This document shows, one piece after another, positions 1 to 10,411 of a stretch of 64,000 nucleotides of DNA (positions are counted from its first letter, which is position 1; the number at the start of each line of letters is the position of its first letter). Position numbers and translations under genes: made by a program. The stretch lies in the NCBI GenBank assembly GCA_027422505.1, contig JAPQWV010000413.1, forward strand, positions 248,001-312,000, written 5' to 3'. Under the pieces are notes generated by a model, which was given only the letters and a program-made list of their open reading frames with translations, had not been told where the DNA came from and ran no database searches. The DNA is from Craterostigma plantagineum. Lineage: Eukaryota > Streptophyta > Magnoliopsida > Lamiales > Linderniaceae.

Positions 1-132
1 TCGGAGAATTTAAGAATGACAACTGGAAGCAAACCTTGGATATGTAAGAACCTTCAGAAATCCATGGCAGGTTTCGAGAGCATGACCTCAAACAAATCAT
101 GGGTTCTTTCTTCTAAATTTGAAAGGAGAGCT

Positions 133-171
<39 letters not shown>

Positions 172-1634
172 TTTAACATGCACCCCCGATCATATAGTGA
201 AAAAATTGGGAGTTTGTTATTTCTTTCACTTTTTTTTTTTCAAAATTTTGTGATTTTTGTTTGAAATCATATCCTAGTTATTTATTTCATTTACTAAATA
301 GTTTGCAATGCTGAGAAGATAACACGTCATCGTGCATATATGAATTAGTATCATATAGTCTCACGTGGCTTTGGCAATGGCATCGCATGGATAAGCATTC
401 GAAAAGAAAGTAGGTGGACTTGAATTGCTTAAGGATTTATCATGTAGGATTAAAGAAAGAAATTAGATATATTTGAATCATGTATCTTGAAAATAATAAG
501 AAAAAAGATCGGTAGATAGACATAAAATATTCAATAATAAAAAAATATTAACATAAGAAGTAAATATGGTTACAAATTGTGCTGAAAGAGTGGCAAATAT
601 ATTGTGATTGTTGTTTTAAATGAGATTAATTGATCAATAAGCTTATCCTAATGCCATGCGAACGAGATCATTTATTCGTTAAAAAACGAAAAACCGTAAT
701 TGTCATATAATTGCATTTATAACTTATCTAAGTTAAGAGATCATAAGAATATTTGAGAACAAGGGAAGAGTTCCAAACAAACACTATTCGTGTTCTAAAT
801 TACAACGTAGGTTATACTATTCATGAAGAACTTGAAAATGATGGGACTTGAAACTATTGTGTTATATCATATATCTGTACATATAGAGAGCAAATCAACG
901 GTGCATGGCAACAGCGGACAATAGCTGTGTCATCATAATCTCTTGGCAAATGTTGTTTATGACACATTATTAGCGCTGTCCATTACTTATTTCAACATCA
1001 CAAGTTACATATAATATTTATTTTCTTTACAAGTAAATAAATATGTAAAAAGTTATAGTCTTGGAATGAATGGTTGGTGGTAAAGTCAATTCTGGACTTT
1101 TCTCTTCCGTTTTCTTTCCTCTTCGCTCGACAAACAAAGTGTACTTATATATTTCCTGAATTAAATCTTTTTGACAATAATTCATAGAACTGTCTACTAC
1201 ATTGCAAGATAAGAAGACCAAGGAAAATTGAACACGGAATCAAGATATATATACATCTATATATATAGTTGGAAGGTTAGAGAAAAATGATCGTGTTAGC
1301 GAGGCGTGTTTGTCCCTTTTTATTCAATTCGTACACATCCCAATAGGATACAAGCTAAGATTTCCACGTCATAATTGACTTGCCATACTGTAATATAATA
1401 AGAAAAACTATTATGTAACGTATGTTTTTTTTTTTTCTTTATGATTATCTCAGTTCTAATATACGAAATTTTTATAACAAATACTTTGGGCCGTCCGTCC
1501 AAATCCCTAATGAGGGGTTAAAATATTTCTGAGATGGACCGAATTCAGTTCGCTGAATTTGGGCTAACCCGAACCGAACGAACCAATTCTCTCGGTTCGA
1601 ATAAATCACCAAACGACTAAAACTTAGTTGTCAA
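1..1634. other. AT-rich stretch without a supported gene
   Basis: I see no gene here. A GA dinucleotide microsatellite lies at about 135-169 inside a short open frame that starts at 16; that frame is low-complexity Arg-Glu and resembles nothing I know. The other short open frames (for example 1027-1221 and 1320-1502, minus) have no recognisable domain. If a gene ends at the left edge, too little of it is present to name. Confidence 0.5.
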
Positions 1635-2054
1635 TAGGGGTGTTCATTGGTCGGTTCGCTTCGATTTTTTCAAGTTTCGATTCGATTTTTCGGTTTTCGA
1701 TTTTAAGTATGCTTAATCCGATATTCGAACCGTTTTAATTTGGTTCGGTTCGGTTTTTATAATTCGGCTCGGTTTTCTTCGGTTCGATTTTTTGGTTTTA
1801 ATATCAATAAAAAAATCATGAGCTGAAAATACATAAATAATTTATGGTAAATTATTAAAAAATAAAGAAGATTTAGTTTTTGATATTTTCTAATTTTAAT
1901 GTAGTATGATAATTTTTAGTACGGTTTTTCGGTTTTACGTATGCATCCGATATCCGAACCATTTTAATTTGGTTCGGTTCGGTTTTTCCGGCTTCAGTCT
2001 TTTCGTTTCGTTTTTTACGGTTCGGTCGGTTTTTTGGTTAATTTGAACAGCCCA
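1635..2054. mobile_element. hAT-type MITE with AACCGAA/TTCGGTT arrays
   Basis: The element begins TAGGGGTGTTCA and ends in the imperfect inverse TGAACAGCCCA. It is flanked by a perfect 8-bp duplication, GTTGTCAA, at 1627-1634 and 2055-2062. An 8-bp target duplication is the mark of the hAT superfamily. The 420-bp body is AT-rich with dense GGTTCGGTT-like strings near both ends and has no coding capacity. A second member of the same end-type lies at 28648-29192. Confidence 0.8.
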
Positions 2055-2062
2055 GTTGTCAA

Positions 2063-2494
2063 TAACGTCATTAGAGATCATATAACGCAATTCTTGGTGT
2101 TCGTTAATATGGTTTGCATCAATTTCGTTACATTTTACCATATATTCGTTCCTTGAACTTTCTTTAACTGATTCATCTTCCTCTTCACATCTATTCCTTT
2201 GCTTCCATTCCATTCATCAATCTTCACAATCAAATTCGAAATCTAACTCCAGGAATCTAACACTTTACAATAGATATTACTATTCTTTATTATGAAAAAC
2301 ATCAAATTGAAGCCGAAAGGCAAACACAAAAGGGCCTTCAAATCTCCAATCCGTCCAAAGATCTTTGAACTTCTTCCTCCAATCTTATTCAAAGGATCAA
2401 TTAAAAAAAGAAACAAAACCCACATATGAAAAACGGCGAAAATAAACAGACGACAGATTTCACTTCATATCATAAAATCATCGAATTGATCAAA
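2063..2494. other. Intergenic, downstream of the small Cys-rich gene
   Basis: No gene recognised. The stretch holds the probable 3' region of the minus-strand gene that ends at 2495. The open frame at 2243-2425 (minus) has no family resemblance. Confidence 0.4.
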
Positions 2495-2698
2495 TCAAAG
2501 GATTACGCAGTTGCTAGTTCGAATGTCGGCGTTATTGGTCGACGAAGATGTATTCTCAGTTTCACCATTAACGCCCGGCCATGGCTTGCAATTACAGTGT
2601 TGTCCCGGCGGAATCTTTCCGTACACGCCTGCCACGTGTCGCCCACATCCCCCCCAGCTTCTCTTACCGCACTTTGAACAATTCACTTCGTAGCACAT
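2495..2698 (-). CDS. Small Cys-rich plant protein (67 aa), unknown function
   Basis: A single-exon frame of 67 codons. The Met at 2698 is chosen because the conserved part starts MCYEV at once; the extra 13 upstream codons are lysine-rich and look like leader. The core reads C-Y-E-V-x-C-x2-C-G-K-x3-W-x-G-C-G-x-H, followed by IPPGQHC-x-C-K-P-W-P-G. I recognise this pattern from many short uncharacterised proteins of flowering plants. The paired Cys and His residues suggest zinc binding, which is inference. There is no signal peptide or membrane segment. The Ser/Thr/Asn-rich tail is variable in the family. It has no partner gene nearby. Function is unknown. Confidence 0.75.
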   Translation of the reverse strand: MCYEVNCSKCGKRSWGGCGRHVAGVYGKIPPGQHCNCKPWPGVNGETENTSSSTNNADIRTSNCVIL

Positions 2699-2898
2699 CT
2701 TCGATTTCTTCTCTTCCTTTTTGTGATTAATCTTCAAGAAATATTTAGTGGTATATATGTGATCAATGAACTACACTAATATATAGGAAATATCCTCTCT
2801 TTTTCTTGTCCGAGTTGGATTTATTTATTATCGTCGGCTAGAACGAATGGCTACAAAAACAATGACACATATATAGATAGTACTGCAATCCAGCACGC

Positions 2899-3016
2899 AG
2901 CCCGCGGGCCGGCCCGCCCTGCCGTTTTTTAGGCCCGCTGAAGGGCGGGCCTGAGCGGGCCAGCCCGTGGGCCGCGGGCTTTGGCGGGCAGGCAAGCCCG
3001 TGGGCCGGCCCGCCAA
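2899..3016. repeat. GC-rich palindromic cluster in AT-rich DNA
   Basis: About 120 bases of nested GGCCCGCGGGCC-type palindromes, with related blocks near 2899-2917 and 2998-3016. Base composition is sharply unlike the surrounding AT-rich sequence. It looks like the end module of a nonautonomous DNA transposon, but I could not define termini or a target duplication. Confidence 0.45.
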
Positions 3017-3196
3017 TTTAAGGTAATATAAGTTATATAATATATACTAAATCTATAATAAATATTAAATTAATTAGATATTTAATTAATAAATCATTAA
3101 TTATTTCTAATTATTATCATGTTTATTAATTAATTGCATATTTTACGTAATTTTTTAATAAATTCAATAATTCATAAAAACTATTTCTTTAGGAGT

Positions 3197-3598
3197 CTTT
3201 ACCCATAAATACCCATTTATATAAAAATTTCGCAAATCAGATCCCCTGTCAGATTTTTTATATGCAGGTACCTGTCAGAATAAAATTTTTGCAGATTGGT
3301 ACCCGTTCCGCCGCAAGTACGTCATAGAACACATTTTGATACATATGAAAACATATTTTGGTACCTAATACATTGAGAATTGTACACCATACAAGACACA
3401 TTAAGGTACCATATAGAACGTATATAGGTACCATATGTGGGTACCATATATACGCGTGACAATGGTAGTTAATACACATGGTACGTCAAGGCTGGAAACA
3501 TGGTACACATAATCGAACGGGTACTTATATGAAAATTTTTCTGACAGGGGTCTGATTTGCAAAAATTTTATGTAAACAGGTCTTTTTCTGCGGATACA
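3197..3598 (+). mobile_element. MITE-like repeat with internal GGTACC strings (copy 1)
   Basis: The two ends are inverted relatives of each other: left CCATAAATACCC with GCAAATCAG and CCCTGTCAG, right CTGACAGG with CTGATTTGC. The middle is a degenerate series of GGTACC/GTACC motifs. A second copy lies inverted at about 41638-42037 and matches strongly over the section containing TTTTTGCAGAT, GGTACCCG and TCCGCCGCA. I cannot fix a target duplication or the superfamily. Confidence 0.55.
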
Positions 3599-3859
3599 CC
3601 ATTTCTTTATTCTTTGAGAAAAAATAAGTGGTATTTTGCACTCTGACATCATGCAATGCGTCATTTTCTCAATGTTCCTATCACAACCATCTATCTATAT
3701 GATTAATAAACATGAGATATAATAGCTTAACCGTACTGAGACGAATAATCGAATGACCAGTTGTTTTAAATACGTAGTATTTTATATTGTGCGTGGATAT
3801 AATAGCTTAACCCTAATCATTCCATCGTGTCCTAATCACCGCGTTTGTTTAGCGTAGGT

Positions 3860-3970
3860 GATGAATCATCGCAATGATGGAGGATCGCCTAGTTGATCAA
3901 AACGGGGTGATATTCCAGCTTTTGGATCACCCCCAAAAAGCAGGGTGATCCTCCATCACGATGATGGGAT
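3860..3970. repeat. Inverted repeat (hairpin-forming) remnant
   Basis: GATGATGGAGGATCGCC near 3876 is answered by GGTGATCCTCCATCACGATG near 3943, with related GGGTGATATT and GGATCACCCC strings between. It reads as a short foldback or MITE remnant. No coding potential and no clear target duplication. Confidence 0.5.
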
Positions 3971-4201
3971 GATATTTTTAATATTTTTTTGGACAAGATT
4001 ATCCCTTATCTTTTAACATTCATTCCTTGTATTCCTTACTCCTATTTTAAATTACATAATCAACATATTTAAATCTAAAAAAAGTTATATTTAATGCTTA
4101 AAAAGTAAAATAATTATGTTGAAGGATTATTGAAAATACTTATATTAATAGTTGATTAATCTATTAAAGCTTAAAAATATAATTATATTGAAAAATATAT
4201 A

Positions 4202-4440
4202 CTCCCTCCGTCCCGCTAATTTTATCACAGTTTTCCATATGAGCGTCCCAATAATTTTATCACCTTTTCTTATTTAGCAAAAAACCATCACAAACAATCA
4301 ATATAAAATATTAAATACTCTTAAAAGACGTGTTAAAATATATACTTTTTACCTTTACATTGTACTATATTATTATAATAATACTATCTTAATTTGCGTG
4401 CCCAACAATATATGTGATAATGATAACGGGACGGAGGGAG
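4202..4440. mobile_element. Stowaway MITE (Tc1/mariner)
   Basis: The ends CTCCCTCCGTCCC and GGGACGGAGGGAG are the classic Stowaway terminal inverted repeat, and TA dinucleotides (4200-4201 and 4441-4442) flank the 239-bp element. No coding capacity. Confidence 0.92.
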
Positions 4441-4442
4441 TA

Positions 4443-4895
4443 CAAAATATTTATAATTAATAATTAGTTAAAATATATGTTTAAAGTCTAAAATATATAA
4501 TAATTCTATTGATGAATTATATAACATGCTTATAAGCTTAACAATAATACTTGATTTTCAAATCTTAATAACTATCACGTTAAAAATTACCTCAAATGAA
4601 CCGTCACCCGGTCTTTATCAATTGATCATCAGATTTTTTGTACATCAATTAAAAGGATTAAAATAGAATTATTAAACCACGTACCTTCCAGAACCTCATA
4701 ATAATTACCAAATGCTAATTAGAACTATTTAATAGTAATTAGCTTTATCTTATTGCACACACGTAGGGTGTGCTAGAGATACGAGTGATATATAATTGTC
4801 CACTGATTGTTTCGCTATTTACATGCCCTTCCCGGACTTCTGATGGAGGGCCCTCTCGAATTTTCCTTATTTTCAGTGTTATTTCGAATATTTTT
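4443..4895. other. AT-rich intergenic DNA
   Basis: Nothing recognisable. Composition is strongly AT-rich and short open frames are random. Confidence 0.4.
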
Positions 4896-5298
4896 AGGGG
4901 CATTTACGTTTCAGACCCCCATTTAAGTTTCAATTAGAGTTCAAAGCCCTGTCAGAAAATTCATCGTTTTAAGGACCAGATTCTCCAGAAACACTTCATG
5001 GTTCCCCAATACCACTTCATGGGTCTGTGGTAACACTTCATGGGTCTGTGGTGACACTTCACCGGTCTGTGGTAACACTTCATGGGTCTGTGGTAACACC
5101 TTCATGGATCTTGGTAACGCTTCATGGGTCTATGGTAACACTTCATAGGTCTATGGTAAAACTTCATGGGTCTGTGGTAATGCATGAGTCCTTTTCTCTA
5201 AATGAAACTTCAATTGAGTCCTTATCTATAAATGAAACTTATATGAGTCTTATCTCTAATTGAAAATATGAATTGGAGCCCGAATCGTAATTTGCACC
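4896..5298. mobile_element. MITE with internal 21-bp minisatellite (copy A)
   Basis: Starts AGGGGCATTTACG and ends CGTAATTTGCACC, an imperfect inverse, with a 7-bp flank duplication TATTTTT (4889-4895 and 5299-5305). Inside, a 21-base unit around ACACTTCATGGGTCTGTGG is repeated about eight or nine times between 5011 and 5181. A shorter relative with only two or three such units lies at 8074-8323. Confidence 0.6.
5011..5181 (+). repeat. 21-bp tandem repeat
   Basis: About eight to nine copies of a unit reading ACACTTCATGGGTCTGTGGT with scattered substitutions. Because 21 is a multiple of three the array stays open in one frame, but the resulting Val-Thr-Leu-His-Gly-Ser repeat is not a gene. 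Confidence 0.85.
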
Positions 5299-5490
5299 TA
5301 TTTTTTAAGGGTATGCTATGCATGTATTATTGTCATCATCATATTTGTTTTCTTGGAAGTACATATAGAATTTTAGATCATCAGCGTAGTTATTTTCGCC
5401 ACAGGTTCGTTAATTACGCTTACACTCCACTTCTCGGCCTCTATGTATTTACCTAAAGTTACATCGGATATATATTGTCTAGGGCCTTTA

Positions 5491-6202
5491 AGGGTACTAC
5501 TATTGGCACCCCCTTTGGGGGTGAGAAAAACATTGGAAATTGTGAATATTCTTAAAATTCAGTTTTCTACAATTAATTCGTCAACATTAAAGTTAAGTGT
5601 TATTTTCAACTTTTACATTGGATTCAATTCAACGTCACTTATTGAACCCAATTTTTTGACAATCGTTAATTTACTAATTTTTAATATGTTTTGGTTTACA
5701 AATTCGCGCTTAACTCAACATTCCTATAATATAAAAACTTATTTCTTATCACCATGCACAAATAGATTAAATAAATACACAAATAGAAACAACTATCTAA
5801 GGATAAATATATATTTAAAAACATCGATTTGTAATTTATATTTCACTTTTTTAATATATATTTTACGTTATAGAATAGTATATAACTAATGTGTCCCGCG
5901 ACCGAAGATATTGGACTAACGAGTTTTGATCTAAGAGATTTGTCTGCTATATGTTTAGAAAGAATAATTTAAATAATAGCTATTACATCCTCAATATTAT
6001 CTATGATAATTATATAAATAATATTGCTAGTAGCTAAGCATAAAGATTGGATCGAACACCACCTTGATGGTTTTGAAACTCGAACAAATCACTTTTATAA
6101 TAAATTCAGCGTGATAATAGATAAGGGACGTAATTAATATATGATGATAATAAATAAAGGGGGTGTGAATAGAATTTTAGGGGGTGTGAATAGAATTACC
6201 CT
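5491..6202. mobile_element. Harbinger/Tourist-like nonautonomous element
   Basis: The left end AGGGTACTACTATTGGCACC and the inverted right end AGGGTAATTCTATTCACACC match at most positions. TTA trinucleotides flank the element (5488-5490 and 6203-6205), the target duplication expected of PIF/Harbinger. The right terminal motif GGGGGTGTGAATAGAATT is present twice in tandem. The open frame spanning 5443-5889 crosses the element border and has no domain. Confidence 0.55.
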
Positions 6203-6205
6203 TTA

Positions 6206-6997
6206 AATATTAGCAGGTCGCCTAGGGAATTACGTTTACTTAAGAATTTAACAAATTTGATTTTATATATTTCAAGATACGCATCAACCAACAGTGGCGT
6301 ATGGAAAAGACAGAATGAACAGAGGAACACATAGAAAATGAAACAACTATGAAAACACGCACCTTCACTATTTCAAAACGTCCTTTATTTACTCATAAAA
6401 CAGATAGTTTAATAAATAAATTATTAATAGCAAATAGTAGATGGGATGAGAATAGTTTATTTATAGTTCCTCGATCTCAATCTTTCTTTGTGCTGAATCT
6501 GCCGATGATCTGTTTAACACTTTCTCGTGTTTCATTTATTTTTTTTACCTTTTCGTTTGCTAAATCTCCTTTTCTTCTGTAACTTGCTGCAGCTGCCTTC
6601 ACTCTCTGATCTGCAGATAAAATAAAAACTTTTCATTTTATTTTATTATTCCTTTTTCTAAATACTCTCACGAAACGAGGTAAACAAAAGATTTAGTAGC
6701 TAGGTAGCTCTATTTTGTCTTTGCCCGTTCCGTGTTTTCTCGTCAATTGCTTTCATCTATTTTTGCACTTTTCTTGCAATCTCAATCATTACATCAAAAA
6801 AGAGGATCAAATCAAATCGTATATTATCACTACTGTTTCAACCTCTTTTTTCTTCTCCCAATCTGTGCAGTAACTAAAAGAAGTTCTCACCAGAGAATAA
6901 TGATATGATCTTCGGGTCTTTTCTTTACAATCAATTTTGTCTTCTAATACAATATATACGGTGCTCGCCCTCTAACCTTTTTACAAAGTCATATTCA
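6206..6997. other. Upstream region of the EPFL gene
   Basis: T-rich sequence with pyrimidine tracts, consistent with promoter and 5' leader of the gene starting at 6998. I could not place a TATA box or leader intron with confidence. Confidence 0.35.
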
Positions 6998-7549
6998 ATG
7001 GCTACTATGAGATTTATACACTGTAAAACCCTAGAAAAGAGTAGATTACTACGACATGCAATAGTTGTGATATTCTTGTTCATGTCAAGCTCGAAGTCTC
7101 ATATATTCATGGTTCATGGTAAGAATACATACCTTTCTTTATATGTAGCGTTTGATGCAGATGAGTAAATGGTTCCTTATTTAATGAATTCGATTCTCTT
7201 GCAAGGTATTAGAGAAGCTCCAAAGCTTTCCAATGAGGAGAAGGTGTTAAACATGGGATTTCTGATAGGATCAAAGCCTCCAAGGTGTGAGAAAAAGTGC
7301 GAGAATTGTGAGCATTGTGTAGCTGTTCAAGTCCCAATTTCACCTAACGTTAGATTCTCTCGTAGACAAGGAATGATTGGGAATATTGTTATTGCATATT
7401 CAAGAGGAGACGACCTCTCAAACTACAAGCCCATTTGCTGGAAATGCAAGTGTGGGGATTCATCTTCAACCCTTAAAATTATTTGGAACCCTATAGTCAA
7501 AAATTTATTTATGACATTAGTGAATCAAGCTTTTGTCTTTTTATTTTGA
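6998..7549 (+). CDS. EPIDERMAL PATTERNING FACTOR-LIKE secreted peptide (EPFL1-3 clade), C-terminus frameshifted
   Basis: Two exons, 6998-7118 and 7206-7549, joined by a GT..AG intron. Exon 1 gives a hydrophobic signal peptide (about residues 22-33). Exon 2 carries the mature Cys-knot domain: GSKPPRCEKKCENCEHC, VAVQVP, then YSRGDD, SNYKP and WKCKCG. EPFL peptides are secreted ligands of ERECTA-family receptor kinases that control stomata and organ growth; the RGDD-x-x-NYKP string fits the EPFL2-like group. Two oddities. The usual PMSWKC is PICWKC, adding a cysteine (seven in the core). And one base is missing at about 7457-7459, so the family's short ending (Phe-Ile-Phe-Asn-Pro, then a TAA that survives out of frame at 7474-7476) is lost and the frame runs on about 30 residues. 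Confidence 0.8.
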
Positions 7550-8073
7550 GGGAGACGAGGTTTTAGTTTGACATGTTTATATCTGCAATGATGTTCTTTT
7601 GTTTAGCTTTAGTTCGTATTCTGTAAAGAGGTGATGGATTTGCCATCAATCGGTCCTTGTTCTCACTTCTCATCTTCATCTTAACTTTTTTCGCCATAAA
7701 TTTTAGATTGAAGTTTCTCTTTTTCTTTTTATTTATATATCTATAGTTTATCGTATATGCCAACCTTACTGCCTGGGCACTTTCGGATTATAATTTTTCG
7801 CGACATTTTATTTTTTTAATGAGAATGGGTCATGCAGTGTAGTACTGTTGAAATATGGGATGGGAAAATGGTTGCCTAATTAAATAGTTAGTTATTACAG
7901 TATGAAATGCAAAGCAGAAACCTTTTGTCAGTTCAGAACACAGAACTGTACATGGCATGACAGATATATCGTAATTCACAAGACTTTGTATCGTAGAAAA
8001 CATCATATATAAATATTAAATATGTGAATTTGAGTACAAATGACGTAGTGACTGTCATTATTCAGTTTAATCG
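7550..8073. other. 3' region of EPFL gene and intergenic DNA
   Basis: No further gene. The open frame at 7563-7763 (minus) has no recognisable domain. Confidence 0.4.
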
Positions 8074-8323
8074 AGGGGCATTTAAGCGTCGCACCCCATT
8101 TAAGTTTCAATTAGAATTCAGATCTCTGTCAGAAAATTCATAGTTTAAGGATCCAATTTTTTTTGAAACACTTCATTGTACCTCGATATCACTTCATGTG
8201 TGTTAACACTTCATGGTACTTTTCTCTAAATGAAACTTAAATTGGGTCCTTAAAATGAAACCTACATGGGTCCTTATCTATATATGAAAATATTAATTGT
8301 GGGGCTGCCACGTAATTTGCACT
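8074..8323. mobile_element. MITE, short relative (copy B) of the 4896-5298 element
   Basis: Shares the left end AGGGGCATTTAAG, the CCCCATTTAAGTTTCAATT block, CTGTCAGAAAATTCAT and the right end CGTAATTTGCACT with copy A, in the same orientation. It holds only two or three ACTTCATG units where copy A has about eight. The flank duplication is too degraded to call. Confidence 0.6.
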
Positions 8324-8824
8324 TCAATCAATTAATACTGGGCAAAGAAATATAGATAAAAGTCAAGTCCTTTAAAAGCAAATCTAGACTTGTTTGTTTA
8401 TTTATTGGGCCGAATGGGCCATATGCTCATGAACTACTGAACTAGTATATAGTTATGCATTATATTTCTATGGAGAACTTCACAAAGAAAATCATATCGA
8501 ACAGATATCACAAATATTTTCAACCGAAAATAGAAATTTCATGATAGAGCGTTTTTTCCTTGCCATTGAAACGTGGACAACAATGCATGTGACTTTGTTA
8601 TGATGCCATTTTCTTTTGTATTACAAGCTAGGTTAGGTGGTAATAATGGTAATGGCAAAAAAGCTGCAAAAAGAATACATTCATCATGTTTCTTTAGAAC
8701 TTTAATTTGTTAAAAAAGAAAATCTTCTTAACCAGTAATATTACTATTCTTTAGTCAATCTATCGCGTCTGGTTTTTAGGTGTATATCACTAACTATCCC
8801 ATATATTAGCCAAAAAAAATTAAA
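8324..8824. other. Intergenic DNA
   Basis: No gene or clear element. The last nine bases (8816-8824) are the left copy of the Mutator-like target duplication described next. Confidence 0.4.
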
Positions 8825-9031
8825 GGGAAATTCCGGTTGGTAACCTCGTGATTACGGGTTTTCCGCTTGGTACCCAAAGCTTATTTGGATTCCGGCCCGT
8901 GCCCCTAACATTTGACAAAATACAACCACGTAACCCTGAAGATAAAATAAATCGAATTTTAGGTTAAATCGAATTTTAGGTTTAGAGACGTTAGGAACTA
9001 ACGGGGTCTGCTGTAAAGACCAAAATGCCCC
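8825..9031. repeat. Left terminal inverted repeat of the Pack-MULE
   Basis: Inverse of 15054-15240. It is 20 bases longer because a short AAATCGAATTTTAGGTT unit is tandemly duplicated here. Confidence 0.88.
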
Positions 9032-9634
9032 ACCCTTAATATAGGAATTAAAAATAAAAATAAAAATCAAAGGGTTGTTTGTTGAGCGAATTAGGGCATA
9101 TAAGCAGAGGGCTAAGAATTCAAAGCCCCTAATGCTCATCGCCATCGATTGTTTGTTGCGGCAACACTCGTAGTTGCTAATGTTGGAAACTTGCGAAAGG
9201 AAGTTTTTTGATGATTTCTCATTGGTGGGCTTTTGGATTGAGACCCCAATTGTTGTTCGTGTCAGTAAATTTCAGTTGATGATCAACACTTGTCGGTTTG
9301 CAATGAGATCCCAAGTCACTTAACTGTCTGAATCTTGCAAGAAAGGATTTTGATGATTTCTCAATGATGGGCTTTTGAATTAAGACACTGTAAGATCCCG
9401 CGGAAGATGATCTACGGACTATAGAAGAAAACAATAGAATAAAATATTTTGGTAATTTTATATATATGATATTGAAGAATATTGAGATGAGAAAGAGAAG
9501 ATAATTAGATGAGATGAAGAAGAAGAACGATCTAGCTCGATCGATAGATGAGAAACGAAGAGCGAGAGGTTGAAGAAGAAGAATTAATCTGATTTGCGCG
9601 TGGGCCCATATACTTACAAACACCAATTGTCGCC

Positions 9635-9720
9635 TTACAAACACGAGTTCGTCGCGATCTTCGACGCCGATTTCTTGCCCAACGTCGATTTTCTTACAAA
9701 GAACCGTCCCTTACTTCGAG
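9635..9720 (+). pseudogene. Captured CSLC fragment, first piece
   Basis: Reads EFVAIFDADFLPNVDFL, the D-A-D block of the family-2 glycosyltransferase core of CSLC proteins (Golgi enzymes of xyloglucan backbone synthesis). The frame then slips, and the next bases (about 9701-9720) read RTVPYFE in another frame, again matching CSLC. A GT donor follows at 9721. The fragment is only about 29 codons and frameshifted, so no enzyme can result. Confidence 0.8.
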
Positions 9721-9743
9721 GTAATATTTTGATGTGTGCTTTT

Positions 9744-10214
9744 TGTCAGAACATGGTCGGTTTGAAAAGTCATAAAGGAGAAAACAAACGTGGGCAATGG
9801 TTATTTTCCAAAGGTGTGTGCCTATTTTTCTTCTATTCACATATCGAATGAGGTAAGCAATTACCTCATTTTATGTGTTCGCTTGCCTATAAATAGGCTA
9901 AGAACTTCAGTACAAACGGTATCCCACAACAGAGAAGAACAGATAGAGAGATAGAGAGAAAATAAAATAATAGAGAGTTTGTCGGTATTTTTCTCCGACT
10001 ATAAAGAGAGAGTTTGAGGGTTTTCTCCTTTATAGATTGAGAGGTTGTAACTCCTATATTTTTTCTCTATAGTGAATTCTTCTTCCTTGCCCGTGGTTTT
10101 TACCCCGATTTATTTGGGGGTTTTCCACGTTAAATCTCGGTGTCCACATTTTATCTTTAATTGCTCAAATACTAGCCGCAATATTACTCGACTGGTTCCG
10201 CTGCCACGCCAACA
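9744..10214 (+). repeat. 5' LTR of copia element
   Basis: 471 bases, TGTCAGAACA to CCACGCCAACA. TATAAATA at 9888-9895 is the likely promoter box for the retroelement transcript. Confidence 0.96.
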
Positions 10215-10216
10215 AT

Positions 10217-10228
10217 TGGTATCAGAGC
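10217..10228 (+). promoter_or_regulatory. Primer binding site, initiator Met-tRNA type
   Basis: TGGTATCAGAGC, two bases after the 5' LTR. It is the standard minus-strand primer site of plant copia elements. Confidence 0.95.
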
Positions 10229-10411
10229 CGAGCTTGGGTTTTATATATCTATTTATCGTATGCTCTGTGGTTGCCACTAACGTGGATCTTCCACATCAGA
10301 AAATAATAGATATTATATTGCCTTTGTTACGGTAACGATAAAGCCGGTACAAGTTCAATAATTATCTGCTGCAACCCCGTCGGAGGTATCGCTCACGACT
10401 GAGCAGAAATT

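Noticed and set aside
1..264. Open frame with Arg-Glu repeats as a gene end
   Set aside because: The repeat is a GA microsatellite and the rest has no recognisable domain or splice context.
5027..5263. Open frame coding a Val-Thr-Leu-His-Gly-Ser repeat
   Set aside because: It is the 21-bp minisatellite read through; unit length divisible by three keeps the frame open by chance.
5443..5889. 148-codon open frame
   Set aside because: Crosses the left end of a Harbinger-like element, AT-rich with random composition, no family resemblance.
8852..9145. Open frame of 97 codons on the minus strand
   Set aside because: Mostly the left inverted repeat of the Pack-MULE; no conserved domain.
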